Part shown: piece by piece, positions 17,070-25,702 of the stretch
Layout: each line of letters begins with the position of its first letter
Numbering within the stretch: position 1 is the stretch's first letter
Origin: CAIQIA01 sp049317465
GTDB lineage: Bacteria > Cyanobacteriota > Cyanobacteriia > PCC-6307 > Cyanobiaceae
Assembly (NCBI GenBank): GCA_049317465.1
Contig: JBMOIF010000001.1
Span: 1 to 64,000, forward strand
Direction of reading: 5' to 3'
Length of the DNA: 64,000 nucleotides
Program-made: the position numbers and the translations under genes
Notes under the pieces: generated by a model
What the model was told of the DNA's origin: nothing
The model's database searches: none
Seen by the model: the letters and a program-made list of their open reading frames with translations, nothing else

Positions 17070-17122
17070 GGCGCGATGGGGCACCGGCTGGCGCATGATG
17101 GCGCCGTTCACGACAGCTGCGC

Positions 17123-18031
17123 GTGCCGCTTGCGATCACGGTGCTCGGTGGTGGGGCCTGGGGGGCCACCCTGGCCGAGCTGTTCTCCGCCCGCGGTCAC
17201 CGGCTGCGGGTCTGGCGCCGTGCCCATGGGCCAGAGGCCCTCAGGGCATCCGCCGACAGCGACCTGATCGTTTCGGCCGTGGCCCTCGCGGGTGTCGACG
17301 GTGTTGCCGCTGCCCTGGCCGGGGCGGCGTCGTGCCCCCCGGTGATCAGCTGCTCCAAGGGGCTGCACCCTGAGCTGGGACTCACCGCCAGCCAGCTGTG
17401 GCAGCGGCGCTGGCCCGGAGTCGAGGTGCTGGTGTTGAGCGGCCCCAACCTCGCCGTTGAGCTGCGCCAGGGGCTGCCCGCGGCCAGCGTGCTCGCCGGT
17501 GCCGACGACGCCCTGCTGCGGCAGCTGCAGGCCGAGCTGAGCCACGACTGCTTCCGCCTCTACCGCAACGCCGATCCCCTGGGGACGGAGCTGGCCGGAG
17601 CCCTCAAGAACGTCATGGCCATCGCCGCCGGTGTCTGCGACGGTCTCCAGCTCGGCGCCAATGCCCGGGCCTCGCTGCTGACCCGAGCCCTGGCCGAGAT
17701 GGGGATGGTGCTCGTGGGGCTGGGGGGCCGGCAGGAAACCCTCTACGGACTGGCGGGCCTGGGGGATCTGCTGGCGACCGCCACCAGCCCGCTGAGCCGC
17801 AATTACCGCTTCGGCCTGGGGCTCGCCGCGGGCCATCCCCCGGAGTCTGTGGCGCAGCAGATCGAGGGCACCGTCGAAGGGGTCCCCACCTGCGCCGGTC
17901 TCTGCGCCCTGGCCGGTCGCCGCGGCTGGTCGCTGCCGGTGGCCGAGCAGGTGCAGGCGCTGGTCGAGGGTCGCATCGATCCGGAAGGCGCCCTGCGGCG
18001 GCTGATGGAACGGCGCCTCACCCAGGAGTGA
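17123..18031 (+). CDS. gpsA: glycerol-3-phosphate dehydrogenase [NAD(P)+]
   Basis: A 302-residue protein, slightly short for GpsA. The N-terminal ITVLGGGAWGATLAELFSAR is the NAD(P) site, followed by SCSKGLHPE, LSGPNLAVELRQG and the catalytic lysine in LAGALKNVMAIAAG. GLAGLGDLLATATSPLSRNY and IEGTVEGVPT are GpsA signatures. It makes sn-glycerol 3-phosphate for membrane lipids. GTG 17123 start. The stop overlaps the next start (GTGA), heading an overlapping run of four genes. Confidence 0.92.
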   Translation: MPLAITVLGGGAWGATLAELFSARGHRLRVWRRAHGPEALRASADSDLIVSAVALAGVDGVAAALAGAASCPPVISCSKGLHPELGLTASQLWQRRWPGVEVLVLSGPNLAVELRQGLPAASVLAGADDALLRQLQAELSHDCFRLYRNADPLGTELAGALKNVMAIAAGVCDGLQLGANARASLLTRALAEMGMVLVGLGGRQETLYGLAGLGDLLATATSPLSRNYRFGLGLAAGHPPESVAQQIEGTVEGVPTCAGLCALAGRRGWSLPVAEQVQALVEGRIDPEGALRRLMERRLTQE

Positions 18032-18939
18032 CCCCGATGGCTTCGCCAGATCCCGTCCGCCTCGCCGGAGTCGACGCCTTCACCGCCACACCGATGGCCG
18101 GCAATGGCGCCGTGGTGGCGCTGTTGCCTTGCCCTGCCAGCGATCGCTGGATGCAGGCCCTGGCGGCCGAACTGCAGCAGTCCGAGACCGCCTTCCTCTG
18201 GCACGACCGTTCCGCCGACCGCTGGGCCCTGCGCTGGTTCACCCCCAGCTGTGAGGTGCCCCTCTGTGGCCATGCCACCCTCGCCGCCACCCTGGCCCTT
18301 TCCCACTGGGGCCTGTTGGTGCCGGGGGACGGCCTGGCGCTGCACACCCGCAGCGGTCCCCTGGCGGTCGGCCTCGATGGCGACGGGGGCGGCGCCGCCT
18401 GGCTGGACCTGCCGACCACCGACCTCATCCCCCGCTCCCCCGACCCCTGGATGTCCGCACTGCCGGGCGGGGCACCTCGGCGGGTGTGGACCTCGTCCCT
18501 CGGTTACGGGGTGCTGCTGCTGGAGCCGGGCAGTGATCTGGCCCTGCTGGACCCCCGTGCCGATGCCTGGGCTGCCGGTCCTGAACCGGCCTGGGTGGTG
18601 ATGCGGGCCGGCGCTGACGCTGCTGATCCCGGCGCCGACTACGGCCTGCGCTTCTTCGCCCCCGGCCTCGGTCTGGCCGAGGATCCCGTCACCGGTTCGG
18701 CCCATGCCCTGGTCGCCCCCTGGTGGTGCCGACAGCTCGAGCGGTCGCGGGTGAGGGGATGGCAACCGTCGCACCGTCCGGGGGGGGTCACCCTGGAACC
18801 GCTCCGATCGGGCATGATCCGCCTGTTCGGTTCCGGCGTCTTGCTATGGGATGGCCAGATGTCCCGACCACCCGAACCCAGCTCCGCAGCCTCATGGGCC
18901 GGGGTCGTGGGTTGGTCGGCCGCTGGCGGAGACGCCTGA
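18028..18939 (+). CDS. PhzF-family isomerase/epimerase
   Basis: A 303-residue PhzF-fold protein. VDAFTATPMAGNGAVVAL, SETAFLW with the family catalytic Glu, CEVPLCGHATLAA and EDPVTGSAHALVAPWW are the usual blocks in order. Outside phenazine producers its substrate is normally unknown. GTG 18028 overlaps the gpsA stop; ATG 18037 is an equally likely start. The C-terminus past VLLWDGQ extends into the next gene and may be longer than the family norm. Confidence 0.8.
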   Translation: MTPMASPDPVRLAGVDAFTATPMAGNGAVVALLPCPASDRWMQALAAELQQSETAFLWHDRSADRWALRWFTPSCEVPLCGHATLAATLALSHWGLLVPGDGLALHTRSGPLAVGLDGDGGGAAWLDLPTTDLIPRSPDPWMSALPGGAPRRVWTSSLGYGVLLLEPGSDLALLDPRADAWAAGPEPAWVVMRAGADAADPGADYGLRFFAPGLGLAEDPVTGSAHALVAPWWCRQLERSRVRGWQPSHRPGGVTLEPLRSGMIRLFGSGVLLWDGQMSRPPEPSSAASWAGVVGWSAAGGDA

Positions 18940-19919
18940 GGGAGAAGGGACCGGGCTTGCTGCTCCTGGGTGCCCCCTTCGCCGGCGGGGCCTTCGTCGT
19001 CTCGCTCGTGGCGCCGCTGCTGCAACCCCGTGAGAGCGCCGTGGATCCTGTGCTGCTCCGGGCCATGCTCCAGCCGGGGCCCGACGCTCCCCTGCGCAAG
19101 ACGGTTCCTGCCGCTCCCCCCGCCCCCCCGACCCTGCCGCAGCCCCGCCTTGCCCCCGCCGCTGATCTGGCGGTGCCCGCCGCAGGCGAGCGACCCGCTC
19201 CGGCGCTCGAGATCCGGGTGATGCTGCAGCGCGCCCAGGCCAGCCTCAGCCTGGGTGGCCCAGGGGACTGGCAGCTGCAGGACCGCCAGGGGCAACCCTG
19301 GCGCCGCAGCCCCGGCCTCGTCACCGTCGCCTGCAGCGACGTCGGCCTCAGTGTCGACGGCACCCCGGCGGCGGCCGAACTCTGGGCCAGGCCCGCCGAT
19401 GGCACCATCAGCCTCAACGGCCAGAACTACAGGGGCAGCGTGCGGCTGTACTGCGATGCCGACGGGGTCACGGCGGTGAACCACCTGCCGCTCGAGACCT
19501 ACATCGCGTCGGTGGTGGGTGCCGAGATGCCGAGCCACTGGCCCGCCGAGGCCCTGCGTGCCCAGGCGGTCGCCGCCCGCTCCTACGCCATGGCCCACGT
19601 GGCGCGTCCGGCCGATCCCCACTGGCATCTGGGGGCCACCACCCGCTGGCAGGCCTACCAGGGACTCGAGAGCGAGAGCGACGCCTCCAGGGAGGCGGCA
19701 CAGTCCACGGCAGGTCTGATCCTCAGCTACAAGGGGGGGATCGTCGAAAGCCTGTATGCCTCCGACCGGGCCCTGGCCCTCGAAGCCCATGGCCACCTCG
19801 GGGCGAGCATGAGTCAGCAGGGGGCCCGCCTGCTGGCCGAACGCGGATACCGCTTCAGCCAGATCCTGGCCACCTACTACCAGGGCGCGAGCCTGGCCCG
19901 GCTGCAGCCCTCGGCATGA
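18846..19919 (+). CDS. SpoIID/LytB domain protein
   Basis: About 357 residues. One N-terminal membrane anchor (LLLLGAPFAGGAFVVSLVAP), a Pro-rich linker, then a SpoIID core: YRGSVRLYCDADGVTAVN, LPLETYIASVVGAEMP, WPAEALRAQAVAARSYA. SpoIID proteins are lytic transglycosylases acting on denuded glycan; cyanobacterial versions probably remodel peptidoglycan in the periplasm. The end AERGYRFSQILATYYQGA is characteristic. ATG 18846 gives a 94-base overlap with phzF; ATG 18894 is an alternative with less overlap. The stop overlaps the next ATG. Confidence 0.8.
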   Translation: MGWPDVPTTRTQLRSLMGRGRGLVGRWRRRLREKGPGLLLLGAPFAGGAFVVSLVAPLLQPRESAVDPVLLRAMLQPGPDAPLRKTVPAAPPAPPTLPQPRLAPAADLAVPAAGERPAPALEIRVMLQRAQASLSLGGPGDWQLQDRQGQPWRRSPGLVTVACSDVGLSVDGTPAAAELWARPADGTISLNGQNYRGSVRLYCDADGVTAVNHLPLETYIASVVGAEMPSHWPAEALRAQAVAARSYAMAHVARPADPHWHLGATTRWQAYQGLESESDASREAAQSTAGLILSYKGGIVESLYASDRALALEAHGHLGASMSQQGARLLAERGYRFSQILATYYQGASLARLQPSA

Positions 19920-20743
19920 CACCCCTGATCGACCGGGTCGATGCCGTGAGCCGCGATGCCCTTGCGGCCGGTGCCCTGGTCCCCCTGCGCACCGAGCATG
20001 TGGATCATCCGGGCTGGGCACCGTTCCTGGTGCGGCGGCTGCTTGATCCCACGCCGAAGCACCTGCGCCAGGCAGGCCCGCGCCCCAACCCCTTCCGCCC
20101 CTGGGATCAGCGACTGGAGGTGCTGGGTCTGGCCGACCACGTGGTGCTGCTCAACAAGTTTCCCGTCGAGCCGAGGCATCTGCTGCTGATCACCCGCGGC
20201 TGGGCGCCTCAGGGTGGCTGGCTCGACCACCGCGACTGGGAGGCGGTGGCGTCGTTGATGGCCCAGGTCCGGGGTCTGTGGTTCTTCAACAGCGGTCCTG
20301 ATGCCGGCGCCAGTCAGCCCCATCGGCATCTGCAGCTGCTGCCCCGCGATGCCGATCAGCCGCTCTGCCCCCTGGAGCAGGGCTTCCGGCTCATCGCCGA
20401 CGGCGGTGCTGGTCCCTGGCCCTGGCGCCTGGGCCTGCGAGCACTTCCTGACGCCGACGATGGCCAGCGGGCGGCGATCCTGGCGGAGACCTATCGGCAG
20501 CTCTGCGAAGCCCAGGGGCTGGGCCGCCCCGACGACGACCCGAGACCCAGGCAACCCCATAACCTCCTGTTCGGCCGCGAGTGGATGGCCGTGGTGCCGC
20601 GCGTGCTGGAGGGCAGCCGTGGCTTCAGCCTCAATGCCCTCGGTTTCGCCGGTTATCTCCTGGCCACGGAGGATTCGGATCTCGACTGGCTGCGCAGCCA
20701 GGGACCGCTGCCGCTACTGCGCGCCGCGGCGATCGCGGTCTGA
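19916..20743 (+). CDS. apa: ATP adenylyltransferase (Ap4A phosphorylase)
   Basis: A 275-residue HIT-superfamily protein. The catalytic HxHxQ motif is in GASQPHRHLQLLP, preceded by LLNKFPVEPRHLLLITR; the C-terminal half includes NLLFGREWMAVVPR. It phosphorolyses diadenosine tetraphosphate to ADP and ATP, limiting this stress-linked nucleotide. It starts within the stop of the SpoIID-like gene (ATGA) and ends the gpsA-phzF-spoIID-apa overlapping run. Confidence 0.88.
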   Translation: MTPLIDRVDAVSRDALAAGALVPLRTEHVDHPGWAPFLVRRLLDPTPKHLRQAGPRPNPFRPWDQRLEVLGLADHVVLLNKFPVEPRHLLLITRGWAPQGGWLDHRDWEAVASLMAQVRGLWFFNSGPDAGASQPHRHLQLLPRDADQPLCPLEQGFRLIADGGAGPWPWRLGLRALPDADDGQRAAILAETYRQLCEAQGLGRPDDDPRPRQPHNLLFGREWMAVVPRVLEGSRGFSLNALGFAGYLLATEDSDLDWLRSQGPLPLLRAAAIAV

Positions 20744-20816
20744 CCCCGTCGGTTCCGTGGTTCCACGGATGCGGCGCCCTGGCCACCTGCGCTGGGCTGA
20801 AGAGGTCCGCTGGCCC

Positions 20817-21428
20817 ATGACCTTGAGACCGACCACCCAACCTGCGAACCCCACGACCTGCCGGCGTCGTTCCTCACCCCTGTCCCCCTTTGAGCCCCTC
20901 ATCGACCGCATCGCCGGCCGGTACGCCCGCCTGCAACGGGCCGACCGCGAGGATCTGCGGCAAGTGGGCTATCTGGGGCTGCTGCGGGGACTTAACAACC
21001 GCGGTGACCGCTCCGGAGGCCATCTGGAGGCCTTTCTGGTTCTCCACATCCGCGGCGCGATGCTGCACTACCTGCGCGACACGGCCGATCCGGTGCGCCT
21101 GCCCCGCCGGCTCCGCCAGAGCCAGGACTGGCGGGCCTGGAGTCTGCGCCTGCGCCCCCTGGATGCGCTCGCCGAGCACCAGCTGCCCGCCGATCCCCGC
21201 GGTGAAGGCTGGACGACCCTGCTGCGGCAGGAGCGCCGCCAGCAGGTGCGACAGGCCCTGGCGAGCCTGGATCCGCTCGAGCGTCACTGTGTGGAGCAGG
21301 TGCTGCTCGCCGGCCGCAGCCTGCGACAGGTGGGCCGGCTGGAGGGGGTGAGCGCCATGACCGTCCAGCGACGGCTGCGGCGAGCTCTGGAGCACCTCAG
21401 ACCCCAGCTGGCGCCGCTCAGCGCCTGA
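20817..21428 (+). CDS. group 3 sigma-70 factor, SigF-like
   Basis: A 203-residue RNA polymerase sigma factor. Region 2 contains ADREDLRQVGYLGLLRGL and FLVLHIRGAMLHYLRDTA followed by PVRLPRRL, the pattern of SigF-type cyanobacterial factors. Region 4 is a C-terminal helix-turn-helix (LEGVSAMTVQRRLRRALEHL). Region 3 is short and divergent. No anti-sigma gene is adjacent. ATG 20817 chosen; ATG 20769 would add 16 residues. In Synechocystis SigF controls motility and salt genes; the regulon here is unknown. Confidence 0.8.
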   Translation: MTLRPTTQPANPTTCRRRSSPLSPFEPLIDRIAGRYARLQRADREDLRQVGYLGLLRGLNNRGDRSGGHLEAFLVLHIRGAMLHYLRDTADPVRLPRRLRQSQDWRAWSLRLRPLDALAEHQLPADPRGEGWTTLLRQERRQQVRQALASLDPLERHCVEQVLLAGRSLRQVGRLEGVSAMTVQRRLRRALEHLRPQLAPLSA

Positions 21429-21439
21429 GAGCCTCAGGC

Positions 21440-21628
21440 TCAGTCGTGGCTGGTGCCGTCGCGTTCCATCTGTCGCTCCAGGGTGGCGATGGCTGCGTCG
21501 ATGGCCGCCAGCTGCCGTTCGAGGGCATCACGCCAGCCGCGGAGCATCATCCGCTTCCGCCGCTGGCGGCGGGCCTTGAGGTCCTGGGTGGTGCCTTCGA
21601 CACCGAGGCAGTCAGGGAAGGGAAACAT
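21440..21628 (-). CDS. small conserved helical protein, unknown function
   Basis: A 62-residue basic protein starting MFPFPDCLGVEGTTQDLKAR, then RRQRRKRMMLRGWRDALER and a heptad-like helix QLAAIDAAIATLERQME. It looks like a short coiled coil with a basic segment. I recall close relatives in marine Synechococcus but no function. It ends 11 bp from the convergent sigma factor gene. Confidence 0.6.
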   Translation of the reverse strand: MFPFPDCLGVEGTTQDLKARRQRRKRMMLRGWRDALERQLAAIDAAIATLERQMERDGTSHD

Positions 21629-21825
21629 GGGAAAATGTGCCGGACCGGCGCCGTTCTAGCGAATGGCACGGTCTGTCAGTTGCCCCTTGCACCATCACCG
21701 TGAGACATCCGGAACGCAGGGGAACCGCAGACTCTCATTACGGTCTGACCGAAAGAAATTCCAGGCCTCCTCGCCTTCCGTCCCAGATCAGACCCATCAC
21801 GGGAGGAGTCGGTCCAGCGGGTCCC

Positions 21826-23433
21826 ATGCGTCATCTTCTGCCCGTCCTGCTCGGCCTGGCGACCGCCCAGGTCCTCTGCCCGGCCGTGCAGGCCCAGGTC
21901 GCCCTGATGGCCGGGCGGGCCGCCCAGCCGCTCCAGGGGCGGTTCAACAACGTCCCCGTTCTCCATTCCAACCAGCCTGAGGAGGTCTGGGGCCCGGGGA
22001 TCCTGGTGAGCACCACCCCGGGTTCGGCGCTGGCCGAGACCGGCGAGACCCTCGCCAACGCCACTTACACCTTCAATGGTGAGTTCGGCCTCCATGCCCA
22101 CCACAAGTACGCCCCCTCGGATGCCCGACGGCTGGGGGTTCCCGGTGGTCGTCGCGGACAGCTGACCCTGGCCGTGATCGCCATCAACCCTGGCGACCGT
22201 GAGGTCACCCTGCGCTTTGAGCAGGGTGCCGTCAAGAACAGCTTCGAGGCCCCCTACCTCTCCACCAATCTGATGGGGGTGATCCCCCAGGGGCGGCGGC
22301 CCTGGAACACCGGCCCCGGGGCCGCCACCGCGGTGCAGATGCTGCGGGGCAGCCTTGACCGCAACATGCCCGAGACCGTGCGCATTCCTGCCCGCTCCCG
22401 GGTCGTGGTCGTGAGCACCGATCTGCCAGCCCGTGGCATTGCCAATGCCCTGCTCAAGGGGCGCAGCGACGGTCCCTTCCAGATGGCGGTGGTCGCAGCC
22501 GAGGATCCCAGTGGTCCTGACGACATGCTGCGGGTGCTCGACGGGGGGCGTCTGGCCCCGGGCCGCACCTACCTGGCCCGCCTGGATGAGATCCGCGATC
22601 GCAGGGTGTTTGCCCGTGTCGCCGGTGTCGCCATCGGTGACGCCTACCAGGCCAGCCTGCGCCACGACCTGAAGGCCGGCGCGCTTCATGTGCCCCTCAC
22701 CACCACCACCCGCCACAACTTCGGCACCAACGAGGTCCAGGTCAACGAACTGGCAACCCGTATGGTCGACTCGTCCCTCGACAACGTCGGGACCTACGGC
22801 GTGCGTTTCGACGTCGACCTGCAGCTCAGGGGTGAGGGCACCTACGACCTGGTGTTCAGCCATCCGACCCTCACGGGCCGTCAGTTCACGGCCTATCGGG
22901 GCACCATCGGCGTGACTACTCCCCGCGGTTACGAAGAACTGCACGTGGGCCTGCGCTCGGGACAGAGCCTGTCGTTGAGCACCCTCAACCTGCAACCCGG
23001 TGTGGTGACGCCGGTGCGCGTCAGCCTTGTGTACCCGGCCGATGCCACCCCTGGCCATCTGCTCAGCGTGGTTCCCGCCCAGCAGCTGTTGGCCCTGCGG
23101 CAGCAGGAGCAGCTCCAGGCCGAGGCCCGTGAGGCCATGGCCCGCCAGGCTCCCCCACCGATCAGCGCTCCGCCGCAGCCTTCGGCACCCGCCGGAGTCG
23201 CCCAGGGCTTCACCGACACTCCCGCGCCGACACCCGTCCGCCCCCGTCCCACCAGCTCCCGCCCCGTCCAGCGTCCGGTGCTCAACAAGACCGTGCCGAC
23301 CTCCCGCCCGACGGCCCGGCCTCCCCAGGCGCCCCCGCCGGTGCTGCCGTCCTCCGGCTGGCCGCCGACCGCTCCGGCGATGATCGATCCCTCCCGTCCC
23401 TATCAGTTGATGCGCAACTGGTTCGGTCGATAG
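21826..23433 (+). CDS. DUF3370 secreted protein
   Basis: A 535-residue protein with a signal peptide (MRHLLPVLLGLATAQ through VQAQ). The core FNNVPVLHSNQPEEVWGPGI, then GEFGLHAHHKYAP and NPGDREVTLRFEQGAV fits the cyanobacterial DUF3370 family, presumed periplasmic or surface located, function unknown. The last 110 or so residues are Pro-rich (alternating PxPxRP) and probably unstructured, perhaps spanning the peptidoglycan. ATG 21826 is placed directly before the hydrophobic segment; the frame is open upstream but without a signal-like sequence. Confidence 0.75.
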   Translation: MRHLLPVLLGLATAQVLCPAVQAQVALMAGRAAQPLQGRFNNVPVLHSNQPEEVWGPGILVSTTPGSALAETGETLANATYTFNGEFGLHAHHKYAPSDARRLGVPGGRRGQLTLAVIAINPGDREVTLRFEQGAVKNSFEAPYLSTNLMGVIPQGRRPWNTGPGAATAVQMLRGSLDRNMPETVRIPARSRVVVVSTDLPARGIANALLKGRSDGPFQMAVVAAEDPSGPDDMLRVLDGGRLAPGRTYLARLDEIRDRRVFARVAGVAIGDAYQASLRHDLKAGALHVPLTTTTRHNFGTNEVQVNELATRMVDSSLDNVGTYGVRFDVDLQLRGEGTYDLVFSHPTLTGRQFTAYRGTIGVTTPRGYEELHVGLRSGQSLSLSTLNLQPGVVTPVRVSLVYPADATPGHLLSVVPAQQLLALRQQEQLQAEAREAMARQAPPPISAPPQPSAPAGVAQGFTDTPAPTPVRPRPTSSRPVQRPVLNKTVPTSRPTARPPQAPPPVLPSSGWPPTAPAMIDPSRPYQLMRNWFGR

Positions 23434-23459
23434 GCTCCCTGCGCTCCTCCGACATCACC

Positions 23460-24482
23460 GTGGCCAAAGGCAGTGATCAGGGTCGCCGGATTTCGGTGGA
23501 GCTCAGTGATGCGGTGCTGACCCGCATCGACGCCCTCAAGCGTGCCTGGGGTCATCGCTCGCGGGGACCGGTCGTCGAGCAGCTGTTGCTCATGGTCCTG
23601 ACCCAGGAGGGGGATCGCCTGGATGGCGATGGCATCGAGCCCGACACCGGCGACACCGCCCTGCCTCTGGAGGTGCCCCCGGAGGCCTCGGCTCTGGTGG
23701 CTGTGAGCATCGCCGCCCTCGAGGCCCCCGTGCCGACGGCCGAGGCCGGTGTCGATGAGGATCCCCCCTGGCCAGCCGAGGCCGCCGCCAGCCGTTCAGG
23801 CGGGGGGATCGATCTCCCCGGTTTCGTGCGGCGGCGCAGCCGCGAGGTGCGCCAGACCCTGGCGGTGGAGGAGCCCGATGCCCTGGCCGGGGAGCGGCCG
23901 GCTGTGATCAGCGCCGATCAGCTCCAGACCTGTCTTGCTGCCGTCCAGGACCACTGGCTCGAGCTTTACGGGCAGACACCGCAGCAGGCGGTGGTGGATG
24001 GCGCCGTGCAGTGGTTGTCGCAGGACATCTGGCCCGCTGCAGAGGCCAGCGGCGGTCAGCCCTTCCACTGGGGCGCCCTCGAAAGGATCCTTGAGGGACT
24101 CGCGCCGGCCTGGACCAGTGGCCCCCCCAGCCTCGAGCGGGTGCTGGTGGCCGCAGGTCTGCTGGAGGATCCCTTCGGTGCCGCCACGCTCCGCCTGCGG
24201 ATCCCGTCCCTGGTCGGTCGTCTGGTGCAACGCCTGCGCCGTCGTCGCAAGGGGTCGCCGTTTCTCGATCTGGGGTCCACCCTCACGATCCAGGGTTCCC
24301 TGCGCTTGCTCCAGCTGCCCACCGATCCCGAGCATGTGCTCACGTTGCATCAGATCCGCGAGGCTTACCGCCAGTTGGCCCTGGCGCACCACCCAGACAC
24401 CGGCGGTGATCCGGAAGCCATGCGTCGCCTCAACGAGGCCTACCAGCTGCTCAAGCAACGGGTGCTGTCCCGAATCCGCTGA
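23460..24482 (+). CDS. J-domain protein with N-terminal ribbon-helix-helix-like segment
   Basis: A 340-residue protein. The C-terminal 60 residues are a J-domain: YRQLALAHHPDTGGDPEAM contains HPD, followed by RRLNEAYQLLK. The N-terminus RRISVELSDAVLTRIDALKR resembles a ribbon-helix-helix DNA-binding segment. The middle (about 150-280) is helical with no family I recognise. J-domains stimulate DnaK ATPase; the N-terminal segment suggests a DNA-linked or oligomerising role, which is inference. GTG 23460 start, 26 bp after the DUF3370 gene. Confidence 0.7.
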   Translation: MAKGSDQGRRISVELSDAVLTRIDALKRAWGHRSRGPVVEQLLLMVLTQEGDRLDGDGIEPDTGDTALPLEVPPEASALVAVSIAALEAPVPTAEAGVDEDPPWPAEAAASRSGGGIDLPGFVRRRSREVRQTLAVEEPDALAGERPAVISADQLQTCLAAVQDHWLELYGQTPQQAVVDGAVQWLSQDIWPAAEASGGQPFHWGALERILEGLAPAWTSGPPSLERVLVAAGLLEDPFGAATLRLRIPSLVGRLVQRLRRRRKGSPFLDLGSTLTIQGSLRLLQLPTDPEHVLTLHQIREAYRQLALAHHPDTGGDPEAMRRLNEAYQLLKQRVLSRIR

Positions 24483-25073
24483 CGGACGGCCCCACAACCC
24501 ACGCCCGCGCATCTCGCCTGAGACGCACGACAAGTCCAATTCTGGTTCTTGTTGACGACACACTGGACCCTTCGCGATATCGGTGCGCCGGGTCCATCCC
24601 GGCGCTGTCTGTCGATCCCGTCTGGGACCGGCCCTGGGTCCTAGACCTGGTTGCACACAAGACTGTCGATCTCTTCAGAATCGTTGATTCTGGTGTGCGC
24701 GACTGAGCAGATCACCGGCGCAGGTTTCCGCGCCATGCATCATCGATCGCTCGTCATTTCATCGCCCCGGCCCTGTCCAGGTCCCTGTCCAGCCCTCTGG
24801 ACACAGCCGCTGGACATGGGCTCAACCCAGTCACAACAAAGGCTGAAGGCCGGCTAGCTCCAATGGCGTACCTGTGTGTGCCACAGGTACGCAAGTCCGG
24901 TCGGCGCCAAATCGGCGCAGCCAAGGGCCCCGAGGGATCTGCCTGCATGCGGAATCTCCGTGGCCCAGTAACCCGCTCGACGGGAGGGTCCCAGAGATGA
25001 ATCATGCTGTCCAGGCCGTCCCAGGCAGGACGCTCACCTGGGCCAGTCCATGGTCCAGGCTGAGACGATTGGG
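24483..25073. other. 590-bp gene-free region between convergent genes, with hairpins
   Basis: No convincing protein frame on either strand. It holds CAGAATC-GTT-GATTCTG (24676-24692), a GTCCAG/CTGGAC repeat cluster around 24777-24815 and the perfect 11-bp hairpin at 24866-24892, followed by a shorter GCGCC/GGCGC stem. A possible forward promoter is TTGACG (24552-24557) with GATATC 18 bp downstream. Such a long gap is unusual in this dense genome. It could hold a non-coding RNA in addition to terminators, but none of the usual cyanobacterial RNAs (tmRNA, RNase P RNA, SRP RNA) was recognised. Confidence 0.45.
24866..24892. other. perfect 11-bp hairpin
   Basis: GCGTACCTGTG (24866-24876) and CACAGGTACGC (24882-24892) are exact reverse complements around a 5-base loop TGTGC. 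No T-run follows on either strand, so it is not a classic intrinsic terminator. It may be part of a structured RNA or a protein-binding palindrome. Confidence 0.6.
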
Positions 25074-25607
25074 TCAGTCTGTGATCTTCACTGCGGCCCC
25101 GATGTCGACCATGTCGAACATCTGACGCACGTGTTCATTCAGCATGCGAACGCACCCGTTGGTCACGGGCAGCCGCCTGACCACCCAGAACGGCCATGGG
25201 GTGCCGTGGATCCCGAACTGATCTCGGTCCTTTTTCAGAAATCCGACCCAGCGCTCCCCCAGGGGGGATTCCTGGCCCCGCTTGGGACTCACCACATCGG
25301 TGTGGGTGCTGCGGTAGATGGGATTGATGACTTTGTTGATGACACTGAACGTGCCTTTGGGTGTCGGAGATTCCTTGGCGCCGATGGCGACCGGCCATGG
25401 ACCTCCAACCACCTTGCCGTTATCCACAACCTTGATCTGCCGCTGCCCCAGGGAGAGAAGCAGCGTGGCTGTTGGAGAGATCTTGCGCAGATTCTGGTCC
25501 TGGCCAGGGGCTGCCGGCGCCGTCGCGGGGCTGCTCAACGCAGGCGGAACAGCCGGCAGGGCCGGTGGATCAGAGACCTGGGCAAGCAGGGGCCAGAGAA
25601 GCAGCAC
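25074..25607 (-). CDS. L,D-transpeptidase (YkuD domain)
   Basis: About 177 residues. The YkuD signature is FGIHGTPW followed by LPVTNGCVRMLNEHV, giving the His and the catalytic Cys of the HxnGCxR site. The N-terminus is hydrophobic (LLLWPLLAQ), likely a signal peptide, then a Pro/Ala-rich stretch. It would cross-link or tether peptidoglycan in the periplasm. The start is uncertain: GTG 25607 is the best placed; the frame is open upstream into apcD but that part is not family-like. It follows apcD on the same strand. Confidence 0.8.
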   Translation of the reverse strand: MLLLWPLLAQVSDPPALPAVPPALSSPATAPAAPGQDQNLRKISPTATLLLSLGQRQIKVVDNGKVVGGPWPVAIGAKESPTPKGTFSVINKVINPIYRSTHTDVVSPKRGQESPLGERWVGFLKKDRDQFGIHGTPWPFWVVRRLPVTNGCVRMLNEHVRQMFDMVDIGAAVKITD

Positions 25608-25702
25608 GGGTGCTGAATCAACTGGAGAAATTTTAACCGGCAGACTTGTCCTGGACCCGCGATGGGACCAGGGGATAGTCTGGCCCTGGACGGGTGAGAC
25701 GC

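Noticed and set aside
18140..18147. HIP1 octamer GCGATCGC here and at several other places (for example 20729, 22595, 32191, 34729, 40641, 49222, 62477)
   Set aside because: Only a scattering was seen, far below the density in HIP1-rich cyanobacteria; not treated as a feature.
24874..25125. 83-codon plus-strand frame in the gene-free region
   Set aside because: No ribosome binding site or conserved motif, and it runs into the L,D-transpeptidase gene.
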